A model generated the notes under the pieces. The model had not been told where the DNA came from and made no database searches. It saw only the letters and a list, made by a program, of their open reading frames with translations. A program made the translations under genes and the position numbers. DNA of 64,000 nucleotides from Beijerinckiaceae bacterium (lineage in GTDB: Bacteria > Pseudomonadota > Alphaproteobacteria > Rhizobiales > Beijerinckiaceae), in assembly GCA_004564215.1 (NCBI GenBank), contig CP024846.1, forward strand, positions 2,480,001 to 2,544,000, written 5' to 3'. Shown one piece after another: positions 1 to 8,697 of this stretch (positions are counted from its first letter, which is position 1; every line of letters begins with the position of its first letter).

Positions 1-163
1 AGCGCTCGTCGCCGGGAAGCGGCGCCATCTCCTTCGCCGCGGCATTGGCCCGGCCCGGAACCGCGAGCGCCGCGCCCGCAAGGCCGGTGCCCAGCAGGCC
101 CGCCAAGGCTTGACGCCGGTCGGGGCCAGGGGGGTGGTTTGGATCGCCGCAGCGCCTGCTCAT
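1..163 (-). CDS. Tat-signal protein, N-terminal fragment
   Basis: Only the first 54 codons lie in the window; the gene runs off the left edge. The ATG at 163 follows a GGGAG ribosome site six bases upstream. The N-terminus has a twin-arginine pair (R16-R17, DRRQALAG), then a hydrophobic Gly/Ala/Leu stretch and an Ala-rich cleavage region, which is the pattern of a Tat-exported, usually cofactor-bearing, protein. It starts 16 nt after the DUF2165 gene ends, so the two are probably co-transcribed. The mature domain is outside the window and no function can be given. Confidence 0.55.
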   Translation of the reverse strand, partial: MSRRCGDPNHPPGPDRRQALAGLLGTGLAGAALAVPGRANAAAKEMAPLPGDER

Positions 164-179
164 TGCATCTCCCAAAAGG

Positions 180-677
180 CTAGGTCAGTTCCTCGTCTCT
201 CAAAGAGACGAAAACCAGCACGCCGAGCATCGTCATAAGAATGCGGAAGGCACTCTGCACGGCGTCGAAATCGCGGGCCTGCCACATGCCGAACCATTCG
301 CCACCAATTGCGACGAAGCCGCCTTCATAGAGGAGGAAACCGAGGGTCAGTCCGGCGACCGCCAGGTTCTTGGCCTGCTGGAAGGACTGCGCCTTGCCCC
401 GAAGCTGCCGCGCCATCGCCAGCGTGCCGAGAGCGCACAGCACCGAGGTGATGACTTCGGTCGCGATGATCAGGATATAGCTGGCATGGTGAAGGATGGG
501 CGAGGTTATCGCGCGCCAGCGGATGTCGGACGCCGCCGGAATCTCGTCCATGTCGAGGATGTGGGTGACAAAGGTGAAGTTGGTCCAATAGTCCGTGATA
601 TTGCCGAAAGCGACAAGCGCCACGTAGAAGGCGATGGCGGCGACGCAGGCAATCTTGGCGAGGCGGATGGCAAGCAT
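180..677 (-). CDS. DUF2165 small integral membrane protein
   Basis: A 165-residue protein with four hydrophobic segments, at about residues 7-27, 62-85, 103-122 and 142-160. The loop with TDYWTNFTFVTHILDMDE and the conserved Trp/His residues match the DUF2165 family of predicted small membrane proteins, whose function is unknown. It lies between an AraC regulator gene upstream on the same strand and a Tat-signal gene 16 nt downstream. That suggests a short leftward transcript making an inner-membrane protein and an exported protein. No catalytic motif is visible. Confidence 0.75.
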   Translation of the reverse strand: MLAIRLAKIACVAAIAFYVALVAFGNITDYWTNFTFVTHILDMDEIPAASDIRWRAITSPILHHASYILIIATEVITSVLCALGTLAMARQLRGKAQSFQQAKNLAVAGLTLGFLLYEGGFVAIGGEWFGMWQARDFDAVQSAFRILMTMLGVLVFVSLRDEELT

Positions 678-738
678 GATTTTTTCCTCCCCGCGCTGCG
701 CTTGTGCGTGTGGCGTTCAGATGACCGAATCATTCATA

Positions 739-1737
739 TCATAGCAACGACTTTTCCGCGCGGGCAGGGCGAGCCGAAGACGGCTCCGCATGTTGCTGAC
801 GATAGTCTCGCGGCGCGAGGCAGAAGCTTTGTTTGAAGGAGCGGCTGAAGTGCGACAAATCATTAAAGCCCCAGCGAAAAGCAATGTCGGAAATACGATC
901 GCCCGCATGGCTATGAGCCAACAATTCCCTGCGGCAATTTTCAAGCCGACGCTTCCAAACATAACGCATCAAGGATGTGTCGTCATCGTTGATGATGTGA
1001 TTGATATAGCGTGGAGACATTCCCACGCCACGCGCCACCATCGCGGTGTTCAGCTCCGGATCCTGAAGATTTTCTTCCACGAAGTTTTTGATTCTATTCA
1101 TCGCGATGACGCGGTGCCGCGAGGCACTCCCATCCATAGGGCGCGGCGAGCCCAGCGCCAAGGTCAGCAAATCAATGCAATGTTCAGCCAGGTTGGAAAA
1201 TTCGCGCGCAGGCAATTCGGCGGCATGATGAGCCGACGACCGTATGAAGTTTGCCGCGATCGAGCCCATTCCCGCATCGCCCGGAACACGCAGCGCAAGA
1301 TAGTCCTCAATTTTAGCGGCCCTCTCTCTCAGCATCGGCCGGGGGATGGAGACAATCAGTTTCTCGAATTTCTCCGGACAGTCGATGCGATGCGGTCTGG
1401 TTGCGTCATATATCGTCATGTCTCCGGGGTTCAGAAAAACCTCGCGTCCGTTTTGTTCCAGCCGATAGGCGCCCGAGAGCAGAATAACTGCGAAGAAGGA
1501 ATCGTGGCTGTTCTGCAGCGGTTCGCAGGGGAGGCGTTCGAGGGTGATGGCATTCGATCTGATCGAAGAAAGGCGAAGCTCTTTCCATGGATAGATCGTC
1601 ATCTCGTTGAACAGGCGACCGTCGGTGGGCGGCGTGATCTCGACATTCGCATATTCCCGGCCGATCACCTCGCGCAGCCAGTCGCGTCGCTGATGGGGCG
1701 GAAGATCGTCTGTCGAGAGTTTCAGGCTTTCGGCCAT
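739..1737 (-). CDS. AraC-family transcriptional regulator
   Basis: A 332-residue regulator. The C-terminal third carries the double helix-turn-helix of the AraC/XylS family: the first helix pair around the segment TAMVARGVGMSPRYINHI, the second in ISDIAFRWGFNDLSHFSRSF. The N-terminal two thirds resemble the ligand-binding fold of the AraC-binding-domain-like group (cupin-like, NREVFLNPGDMTIYD). I chose ATG 1737 because a GGAAGGA site precedes it; an upstream extension to 1824 lacks one. It diverges from the membrane gene at 1916, so the gap of about 180 bp is the likely promoter and operator region. It also sits upstream of DUF2165 on the same strand. The inducer is unknown. Confidence 0.85.
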   Translation of the reverse strand: MAESLKLSTDDLPPHQRRDWLREVIGREYANVEITPPTDGRLFNEMTIYPWKELRLSSIRSNAITLERLPCEPLQNSHDSFFAVILLSGAYRLEQNGREVFLNPGDMTIYDATRPHRIDCPEKFEKLIVSIPRPMLRERAAKIEDYLALRVPGDAGMGSIAANFIRSSAHHAAELPAREFSNLAEHCIDLLTLALGSPRPMDGSASRHRVIAMNRIKNFVEENLQDPELNTAMVARGVGMSPRYINHIINDDDTSLMRYVWKRRLENCRRELLAHSHAGDRISDIAFRWGFNDLSHFSRSFKQSFCLAPRDYRQQHAEPSSARPARAEKSLL

Positions 1738-1915
1738 CCTTGTCCTTCCCGTTGTCTTGCCCCCCGAGCTCCGCAAGGCGTCGTATAAAATAGCCGTTTC
1801 AGTCAAGTTTTTGCGCCGTCGCATGCATGTTTAGCATGACATGAGGGGCCTATGCTCCCCCTCTCTTGTTGAACCGGTTTGAGCACCGGCGGACCCCGAC
1901 GAACCGAGGATGGAT

Positions 1916-2392
1916 ATGAAACAGCAGCCTCCCGATCCGACCAATATAGTTTTGCTGAGAGGAGCGGCCCTGTGGCTGTTGCTGGCGTTGGTGTTGGCAT
2001 GGTGTCTGGTCGGGCTCAAACTTGGCTCTCCCTTCCTGCAGGCAATTTTTGCCGGAAAGTCGACCCGGCTGCTTCAGTCGCATATCGACTTCCTGCTGAT
2101 GAGCGCCCTGATCTTGGGGTTCTACGCGGCCAAGGTTCCATTGCATTGGACGATCCGCTGGGCGATGGTCATCGGCGCCTTCACCAATTCGAGCCTGTTT
2201 CTGCTGCAGTCCCTGTTTCCCGTGCTGGATTCGCCGGTGCCCGTGGAAGGTCTGTTCCCGACAATTTTTCGGGGCTATTTGATGAGCAGCCTGTCATTGA
2301 CCACTTACGGGTTCGGCGCGGCGGCGATCACGGTCCTGCGGGCGACGTTTCGGGGCGCGTTCCCTCAATCCGTTCTCGATAAGCGAGACTGA
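1916..2392 (+). CDS. four-helix membrane protein, possibly related to styrene-oxide isomerase/hydroxylaminobenzene mutase
   Basis: About 158 residues with four hydrophobic helices and a short basic tail. The second helix carries LLQSHIDFLLMSALILGF, and the SH-x-x-x(5)-M layout recalls the small four-helix SOI/HabB-type membrane isomerases. That resemblance is from memory of the motif and is weak. The ATG at 1916 has AGGA five bases upstream; the ATG at 1910 lies directly on that site. The gene diverges from the AraC regulator at 1737 and is its natural target. It could equally be an uncharacterised DUF-type membrane protein. Confidence 0.6.
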   Translation: MKQQPPDPTNIVLLRGAALWLLLALVLAWCLVGLKLGSPFLQAIFAGKSTRLLQSHIDFLLMSALILGFYAAKVPLHWTIRWAMVIGAFTNSSLFLLQSLFPVLDSPVPVEGLFPTIFRGYLMSSLSLTTYGFGAAAITVLRATFRGAFPQSVLDKRD

Positions 2393-2402
2393 GGGTCGGC
2401 GC

Positions 2403-2789
2403 TCATTTGGCTTGCGGCGTGCAGACGACCGAATCGTTCAGGACATAACAGATCGACATCATGCCGGTGCGCAGATCGACCCTGAAGACGCCGCCTTCGC
2501 GTTCATGGCGCGAGGCGACGAGGGAATATTCGCTTGGCGCCTGGGGTCCCGCGCCTTCGCCGGAGGGGTAGCAGAGGGTTATGCCAACCGCGCCGGCCTT
2601 CAGGCCATATTGGCAGGCGCCGATCTCGCCGGTTGCCCGATCGAGCCGATAGACCCGATTTAGATCGGTTTCCGGGGCCGCCAGAAATTCATAATTAGCG
2701 GCCATCGCGGCAGGCGCGGCGACAAAGAAGGCCATTCCAGCAAAGAGGCCAAGCCTCTTGCGCGGCGAGCAGAAAGGCAAAAACCACAT
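2403..2789 (-). CDS. secreted hypothetical protein
   Basis: A 128-residue protein with a clear Sec signal peptide: basic start, hydrophobic LGLFAGMAFFVAAPA, then AMA cleavage near residue 31. The mature part has four cysteines and short repeats of the form VYRLDRATGEIGACQY and VFRVDLRTGMMSICYV. These suggest two copies of a small beta-hairpin unit, each ending in a cysteine. The ATG at 2789 has GGGAG eight bases upstream. It converges on the membrane gene at 1916-2392. I do not recognise a characterised family. Confidence 0.65.
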   Translation of the reverse strand: MWFLPFCSPRKRLGLFAGMAFFVAAPAAMAANYEFLAAPETDLNRVYRLDRATGEIGACQYGLKAGAVGITLCYPSGEGAGPQAPSEYSLVASRHEREGGVFRVDLRTGMMSICYVLNDSVVCTPQAK

Positions 2790-3020
2790 CGTCCGAGCTC
2801 CCAAACCTCATCCCGAGGGCGATTCGCAGCCCGTTAGCTTTATACGCGAGCGGAGAATTGCGCGAGAGGGCACGGGGCAGCGGCGCGATTCCCTTTTGAG
2901 GGACGGCAGGTCTCGACGGCCCGCTTTTCGCCGCCGACAGCGCCTCTGATTGCTAGATCTCAACAAATCAATGACTTGAACAAAACTCAGGAAAGCTCTG
3001 GCATTTTTTGCAACTCTGCC

Positions 3021-3150
3021 CTAGAGCGGGATCTAGAGCGGGATGAGGAAAAGTGGAAACCGGTTTTCCGCCCACATCCCGCTCTAAACTTTTGGAATCG
3101 ATCACGTTCATGATTTTGGATTGTTTCAATCCAAAATCATCGTGATCTAA
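3021..3150. repeat. REP-like intergenic palindromic element
   Basis: A non-coding stretch made of inverted repeats. CTAGAGCGGGAT occurs twice in tandem (3021 and 3033) and is answered by ATCCCGCTCTA at 3075-3087, with a GGAAACCGGTTTTCC palindrome between them. A second hairpin follows, ATGATTTTGGATTG against CAATCCAAAATCAT at 3110-3140. Elements of this look are common between genes in Rhizobiales genomes. It lies just upstream of the phosphatase gene start. Confidence 0.7.
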
Positions 3151-3159
3151 GGCCCGAGG

Positions 3160-3846
3160 ATGACACACGCCGCGACCCTTCAGCCCCTGATTGTCTTCGA
3201 TCTCGACGGCACGCTCGCCGATACAGCGGGCGATTTGGTGGCCACCCTGAACCTCATTCTCGACCGAGAGGGCTTGGCCGCACTCCCGCTGGCCGTCGCT
3301 CGCCCGCTAGTTGGCGGAGGAGCGAAGGCGTTGATCCAACGTGGGCTTTCGGTCCACGGCATCCAAGTGAGCCCGGCCCGCCTCGACGCGATGTTGGCGG
3401 ATTTCCTTGCTCATTACGAGGCGCACATCGCGGACAGGACGGTCCTCTTTCCGGGCGTCCCCGAGGCTCTCGACCGCTTCGAGGACGCCGGCTTTGCGTT
3501 TGCGGTCTGCACCAACAAGGTAGAACAGCCTTCGGTCCTGCTGTTAACCGCGCTGGGTGTTGCAAGCCGTTTCCGGGCCATTTGCGGCAAGGACACATTT
3601 GCGGTCTCGAAGCCCAATGGCGAAGCGCTTTTGCAAACCATCGCGCGGGCAGGGGGCGACCGGCGCCGCGCAATCATGGTCGGCGATTCCAAGACCGATA
3701 TCGACACCGCGCGCAATGCCGACGTTCCAGTCGTGGCGGTCAATTTCGGCTATACGATCGAGCCCGTCGACAGTTTCAAGCCGGACCGGGTCATCGGCCA
3801 TTTCGATGAATTATGGGCCGCTGTCGAAGCGTTGGGGGTGGCGTAG
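3160..3846 (+). CDS. gph: phosphoglycolate phosphatase (HAD superfamily)
   Basis: A 228-residue HAD hydrolase. Motif I is FDLDGTLADT with catalytic D14 and D16, followed by a helical cap domain. Motif II is CTNK near residue 118, the motif III lysine lies in KPNGEALL, and motif IV is MVGDSKTDIDTARNA. This order and length match Gph, which converts 2-phosphoglycolate to glycolate. A related phosphosugar phosphatase cannot be excluded. The start codon sits on a GAGGATG sequence, so the ribosome site is unusually close. A hairpin follows the stop. Confidence 0.85.
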   Translation: MTHAATLQPLIVFDLDGTLADTAGDLVATLNLILDREGLAALPLAVARPLVGGGAKALIQRGLSVHGIQVSPARLDAMLADFLAHYEAHIADRTVLFPGVPEALDRFEDAGFAFAVCTNKVEQPSVLLLTALGVASRFRAICGKDTFAVSKPNGEALLQTIARAGGDRRRAIMVGDSKTDIDTARNADVPVVAVNFGYTIEPVDSFKPDRVIGHFDELWAAVEALGVA

Positions 3847-3851
3847 GGGGC

Positions 3852-3878
3852 GGGATACGAAAGATTCGCATCCCCTTT
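3852..3878 (+). terminator. probable terminator of gph
   Basis: GGGATACGAA pairs with TTCGCATCCC across a three-base loop, with one mismatch, followed by CTTT. It starts six bases after the phosphatase stop codon and before tRNA-Val. The T run is short, so the call is moderate. Confidence 0.45.
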
Positions 3879-4002
3879 GGCCCGCACGACGACCGCGAAA
3901 CCGGTTTCCATTTTCGCGGATCCTGGGCTAGAAACACATCCGCCTTGACTTGGAGCGGCGGCGTTTCATAAAGGGCAGACCCTTGGCGTTGAAACGCCCG
4001 GA

Positions 4003-4077
4003 GGGCGCGTAGCTCAGCGGGAGAGCACTCCCTTCACACGGGAGGGGTCACAGGTTCAATCCCTGTCGCGCCCACCA
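4003..4077 (+). tRNA. tRNA-Val (CAC)
   Basis: A 75-nt cloverleaf with a seven-base-pair acceptor stem (GGGCGCG/CGCGCCC), D-arm GCTCAGCGGGAGAGC, anticodon stem CTCCC/GGGAG with loop TTCACAC giving anticodon CAC, T-arm with GGTTCAATCC, and an encoded CCA. The DNA right after it turns AT-rich and carries one unknown gene, so this tRNA may mark an integration site. I see no repeat of its 3' end downstream. Confidence 0.95.
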
Positions 4078-4219
4078 TTAAAACCCCAAAGATGTTCGCG
4101 CACTCGACGCGAAGGTTCGCGCTCTACTCACCGAGGTAGCGGATAAAATCTGACGCTTGGAACTTGCTTTTATGCGCGACATCTGGCCGACATGGTAGGC
4201 AGGTCAACGCCCGCCGATG

Positions 4220-5230
4220 TTAGAGATATTCTGCTGCCGTAGCGGCTATGAATTTCGCAGCGATGTCTACAACAACAGCCCCTACTACGCCCAATGCGCC
4301 TTTAATAAGGTGAAACCGATTTTCCCTTGTACTCTTCGTAATTTCGATTTCATCTCCCCGATTGAATTTTATGTACGAGAGTTCGGTCCATTTATCGACT
4401 GCCCGTTCAGCGTAACTCGCAGACCATCCAGCCAATGTGTATGCCACGTATACCCCAAGCCCAGAAAATAAAAAAAATCGGCTAAATTGAAGGAAATTGC
4501 TTCCGCTTCCGCCTATAAAATGCGGAAGGATATCAATGACAAGAATGACTACGATAATGGCAGTAGCAAATTGGCTGAGTTTAGGTATCCAATGGCTATA
4601 AGCTTGTAGCCATTTCATAAATTTATTTTCGGGAGAGCGAGGTATTGTATGTAGCCATTCATCTATCGCTGCCATAAATGCCCTGGCGACTGAATAATCA
4701 ACATATGTGATCTCCACCGACGCGGTATGCTGCGACATCATCTGAATGAAGCGCGGCAGGGCTATGATGGAGCTTTCCCGCATTCGCCGTTCTACTGCAA
4801 GGCGCGAGATCAAGCGAACAGAAATGCTATAGGTTTGCGGTTTGGAGACGTTTGGTAAAATCACGAGAAGTTCGTATTTTAGGAGCACGCTTTCTACTGG
4901 CTCGGCACCGCCAGAAATTTGAAACTTCAATCGCTCAAAAGAGTTAAATCGATCCTTGGTATTTCTGAGATAGTAAATGGTGAAACAGACCGTTGATGAT
5001 ACTACTTGATACTGTTCCCATGTTTGCATAAGGCGATGATGTAATTGATCAATATCGTCGATGCTAAGGTGTATTGGATCATCGTAATACTTACTTGTGG
5101 TTTCTGATTTACCAGTAAGTTCAGTATAGATCTGTTGTAGTTGTTGCATTGTTATCGTTGTGCCGGCGACCACAACACTACTATGCGAGGGGCCGGTGTC
5201 CGAGCCTGCGGAATGGTTTGAAGTAGGCAT
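4220..5230 (-). CDS. unknown protein with C-terminal membrane segments
   Basis: A 336-residue protein I do not recognise. The first about 210 residues are soluble in character, with an early Ser/Thr-rich stretch, a DDPIHLSIDDIDQLHHRLM segment and mixed alpha/beta composition. Two transmembrane helices follow at about residues 222-242 and 252-272, then a charged stretch and a last hydrophobic helix at the C-terminus. The gene and its flanks are clearly richer in A+T than all neighbours, and codon choice differs (many AAT, ATA, TTT codons). It stands alone next to tRNA-Val, which points to horizontal acquisition. No catalytic motif is visible. Confidence 0.6.
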   Translation of the reverse strand: MPTSNHSAGSDTGPSHSSVVVAGTTITMQQLQQIYTELTGKSETTSKYYDDPIHLSIDDIDQLHHRLMQTWEQYQVVSSTVCFTIYYLRNTKDRFNSFERLKFQISGGAEPVESVLLKYELLVILPNVSKPQTYSISVRLISRLAVERRMRESSIIALPRFIQMMSQHTASVEITYVDYSVARAFMAAIDEWLHTIPRSPENKFMKWLQAYSHWIPKLSQFATAIIVVILVIDILPHFIGGSGSNFLQFSRFFLFSGLGVYVAYTLAGWSASYAERAVDKWTELSYIKFNRGDEIEITKSTRENRFHLIKGALGVVGAVVVDIAAKFIAATAAEYL

Positions 5231-5602
5231 ATCGAAACCTAATGTAAATTAATGAATTTAACGTGCGCCGGAGCTTCTATATTTAGTAGTATGCGCCTTT
5301 CAGCGCGTCGCTGTCAAAATCTCGTAAGCATCAATCTGGAACGGGGCGATGGTTGACGTTCTTAAATAAATGGGGCGCAGCGCTCCTGGCGCTCCTTCCA
5401 CCGCCCGTCTTTTCCAGGCCCGTCAGCAAGGATAGGCCCCCGTCGTCTTGCCCGGGGGCCTCTGCGCGGTCCCTGGACCCACGCGCCTTTCATTTTTATC
5501 AAAGGGAGATTGCCGACGCCATCGGCGCCCCTGAAATCGAGCGCTAACGTTGCAAAAAAGCCACGCGCATTGGCTTCAGCGCTTTGCTTGCGGCGCGCGC
5601 CC
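5231..5602. other. gap without a convincing gene
   Basis: 372 bases between the unknown AT-rich gene and the aldo/keto reductase. The first hundred bases are AT-rich and probably hold the promoter of the leftward unknown gene. The rest is GC-rich. A 64-codon open frame at 5353-5547 has low-complexity Pro/Ser content and no recognisable family, so I do not call it. I see no RNA or repeat here. Confidence 0.5.
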
Positions 5603-6610
<1,008 letters not shown>

Positions 6611-6850
6611 GATTGTCTCTCCATGATTCTTGCGAATCTTGCAGGCTACTCTTGCAGACTACGCTTTGGGGCTCATCTCTTTTCTCGGCACACCAATTTG
6701 ACGATCTCATCTGGAGTGGTGTCCGACCTGACGGCAGCAGACTTCATGTTCAATTAGGGCATGCTTATGCTGCCCGTGAGATAGGACGATCAAGAATATA
6801 GGCGGGTGTTTAGCGGCGCGCCCGCGTATTCCAGGATAGGGCGGACGAAA

Positions 6851-7180
6851 ATGCGATCCGGAAACATCTTTGCCAATGTCCCCGAAAAGCTCGACGATGA
6901 ACAACTCCTCACTTTGTTTTCCTCGCCGCACGTGAAGATCGAACGGATCGTGTCGACAGGACACTCGAGTCCGACGGGGTTTTGGTTCGATCAAGACTGG
7001 ACGGAATGGGTGATCGTCTTGTCTGGATCGGCCGGCCTCCGTATCGAAGGCGAGGGCGCAACGAGAACGCTCCGGCCCGGAGACTATGTCGAGCTTCCGG
7101 CCCATACCAAACATCGCGTCGATTGGACGGACAAAGGTCGGCCGACCATTTGGCTGGCGGTGCATCTCGTCAGCTCTTGA
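6851..7180 (+). CDS. small cupin-domain protein
   Basis: A 109-residue single-domain cupin. Motif 1 resembles TEWVIVLSGSAGLRIEGEG and motif 2 is LRPGDYVELPAHTKHRVDWT, with His residues in the second motif and Trp/Glu at the first. Short stand-alone cupins of this kind bind a metal and often act in detoxification or sugar handling; the substrate cannot be read here. ATG 6851 is chosen because the cupin similarity starts there. It lies upstream of pmoC on the same strand but 466 bp away, so co-transcription is doubtful. Confidence 0.75.
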   Translation: MRSGNIFANVPEKLDDEQLLTLFSSPHVKIERIVSTGHSSPTGFWFDQDWTEWVIVLSGSAGLRIEGEGATRTLRPGDYVELPAHTKHRVDWTDKGRPTIWLAVHLVSS

Positions 7181-7646
7181 TCTCAACACCTCACCCTGTA
7201 GCAAAGCGATCTCGTCGAGACGTTACTGCAATCAGATAGGTCATCAAGGTCACCGCATGAAACCTGGCGGTGTCGGCGCTTGGAACGAGCCACAGCTATT
7301 GAGCACCGCATCATTGTTAAACATGCCGGACATAGCCGCGACCATGCCAGTCGCAACTGGCACCGAGTGCATTGCGCGCGGGTCTCAGTCTGCTCGCCGT
7401 CGTTGCTGCGTGGTGAGACACGATATTGGTAGCTGAGTCGCTACACATGTGATCACTATTCCGTGAAAAGCGGGCCAGCGTGCAAACGCCGAAAGCGACA
7501 TAACCATTTTTGATTCATTGATTAAATCAAACGATTTCCCGGGTGCTCCTTCCGCGCGTAATTTCCGCAAACACCGCTGGCGGAAAGGGCACGAGAAACT
7601 CTCAAGCTCAACCAACGAGCGGCAACTTTCCAGAGAGGCTAATGAC
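7181..7646. promoter_or_regulatory. 466-bp leader region upstream of pmoC
   Basis: No convincing gene is found here. The region is long and free of coding signals, as expected for a regulated promoter and 5' leader of pmoC. A short inverted repeat TTGATT/AATCAA lies at 7510-7530. A purine-rich GAGAGG ribosome site lies about ten bases before the pmoC ATG at 7647. I cannot fix the promoter elements by eye. Confidence 0.35.
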
Positions 7647-8438
7647 ATGAGCTTGGTAACTGGAACAACACGCGCCGGTGAGGCTGCCGCCGTCACCGAA
7701 ACGCCGGTATTCGACGGAAAGCCGGTCTTGATCGGCACTGCCGTAATCTGCGTTTTCTATCTCTGCGTGCGTATCTATGAGCAGTATTTCGGCTGGTACG
7801 CGGGACTCGACTCGTTCGCTCCCGAGTTCACAACCTACTGGATGACCATCCTCTATATCGAGGAACCGGTCGAATTGATCTCCTTCCTCGCGCTGATCGG
7901 CTGGATGTGGAAGACCCGCGACAAAGACATCGCGAGCGTCCAACCGCGCGAAGAACTGCGGAGAACATTCTATCTACTGAGTTGGCTCGTCGTCTACGGT
8001 GTCGCGATCTACTGGGGCGCCAGCTTCTTCACGGAGCAGGACGGCACCTGGCATATGACGGTTATCCGCGATACCGACTTCACGCCTAGCCATATCATCG
8101 AGTTCTATATGAGCTACCCGATGTATATCGTCATGGGCGTGGGCGGCTTCATGTATGCACGGACGCGGCTTCCGATCTTCGCCCTCAAGGGGTGGTCGAT
8201 TGCCTATGTTCTCCTGTTCGTCGGCCCGTTCATGATCTTCCCGAACGTTGGTCTCAATGAATGGGGTCACACCTTCTGGTTCATGGAGGAACTGTTCGTT
8301 GCTCCGCTGCACTGGATGTTCGTCTTCTTCGGCTGGTTCACCCTCGCCGTCTTCGGCGTGTCGCTGCAGATCTTCGGCCGGATCCAAGAGCTTTGCTCTG
8401 GCTATGAAGATGTGCTCGGTCTCGAACCGGCTGAATAA
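7647..8438 (+). CDS. pmoC: particulate methane monooxygenase subunit C (orphan copy)
   Basis: A 263-residue membrane protein with six or so transmembrane helices. It closely follows PmoC of alphaproteobacterial methanotrophs: RIYEQYFGW, GLDSFAPEF, YWGASFFTEQDGTWH, DTDFTPSHIIEFYMSYP and VGLNEWGHTFWFMEEL. PmoC is the subunit that carries the CuC and CuD copper sites of pMMO in the intracytoplasmic membrane. All ligands are kept: D132, H136 and H149 (CuC) and N204, H208 and H222 (CuD). Length is normal, so this is not a pseudogene. No pmoA or pmoB follows. Instead a PmoD-like gene comes 259 bp downstream. Extra monocistronic pmoC copies are known in type II methanotrophs. AmoC-type relatives are excluded by the overall motif match to methanotroph PmoC. 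Confidence 0.95.
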   Translation: MSLVTGTTRAGEAAAVTETPVFDGKPVLIGTAVICVFYLCVRIYEQYFGWYAGLDSFAPEFTTYWMTILYIEEPVELISFLALIGWMWKTRDKDIASVQPREELRRTFYLLSWLVVYGVAIYWGASFFTEQDGTWHMTVIRDTDFTPSHIIEFYMSYPMYIVMGVGGFMYARTRLPIFALKGWSIAYVLLFVGPFMIFPNVGLNEWGHTFWFMEELFVAPLHWMFVFFGWFTLAVFGVSLQIFGRIQELCSGYEDVLGLEPAE

Positions 8439-8644
8439 ATAAGCGCTGGCGGGACAGTTCCAGGACCGTTTCCGCCGACGTCTCGGCCCATGGAACGGCA
8501 GTTCCGGAAGGCGTATTCTCTTAGCTGTTGGGATTAGGACCAAACCAGATATGCTCAAGTAATCCGGCGCCGGTTTTCCGGAAATCATGTTCGGCGGAGC
8601 AACGTTGAGACAGGAGCGTCTCCCTGTGACTAACTGAAACGGAA

Positions 8645-8676
8645 TTTCCCCCGCCGCATGAACAGCGGCGGGGAAA
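8645..8676 (+). terminator. hairpin between pmoC and pmoD
   Basis: CCCCGCCGC at 8649-8657 pairs with GCGGCGGGG at 8665-8673 across the seven-base loop ATGAACA, with flanking TTT/AAA that can extend the stem. It ends about 13 bases before the GGGAGG ribosome site of the PmoD-like gene. It may end the pmoC transcript, act as an attenuator, or protect a processed 3' end. There is no T run on the + strand, so simple intrinsic termination is uncertain. Confidence 0.5.
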
Positions 8677-8697
8677 ATTATTTGGGAGGTTGACACA

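Noticed and set aside
4003..5340. Full integrative island at tRNA-Val
   Set aside because: No integrase and no repeat of the tRNA 3' end could be found, so only a foreign-looking gene is claimed.
5353..5547. 64-codon open frame between the unknown gene and the aldo/keto reductase
   Set aside because: Low-complexity composition, no ribosome site and no family resemblance.
7358..7375. Sigma-54-like promoter match (TGGCAC ... TTGC) upstream of pmoC
   Set aside because: The spacing between the GG and GC elements is three bases too long for a -24/-12 promoter.
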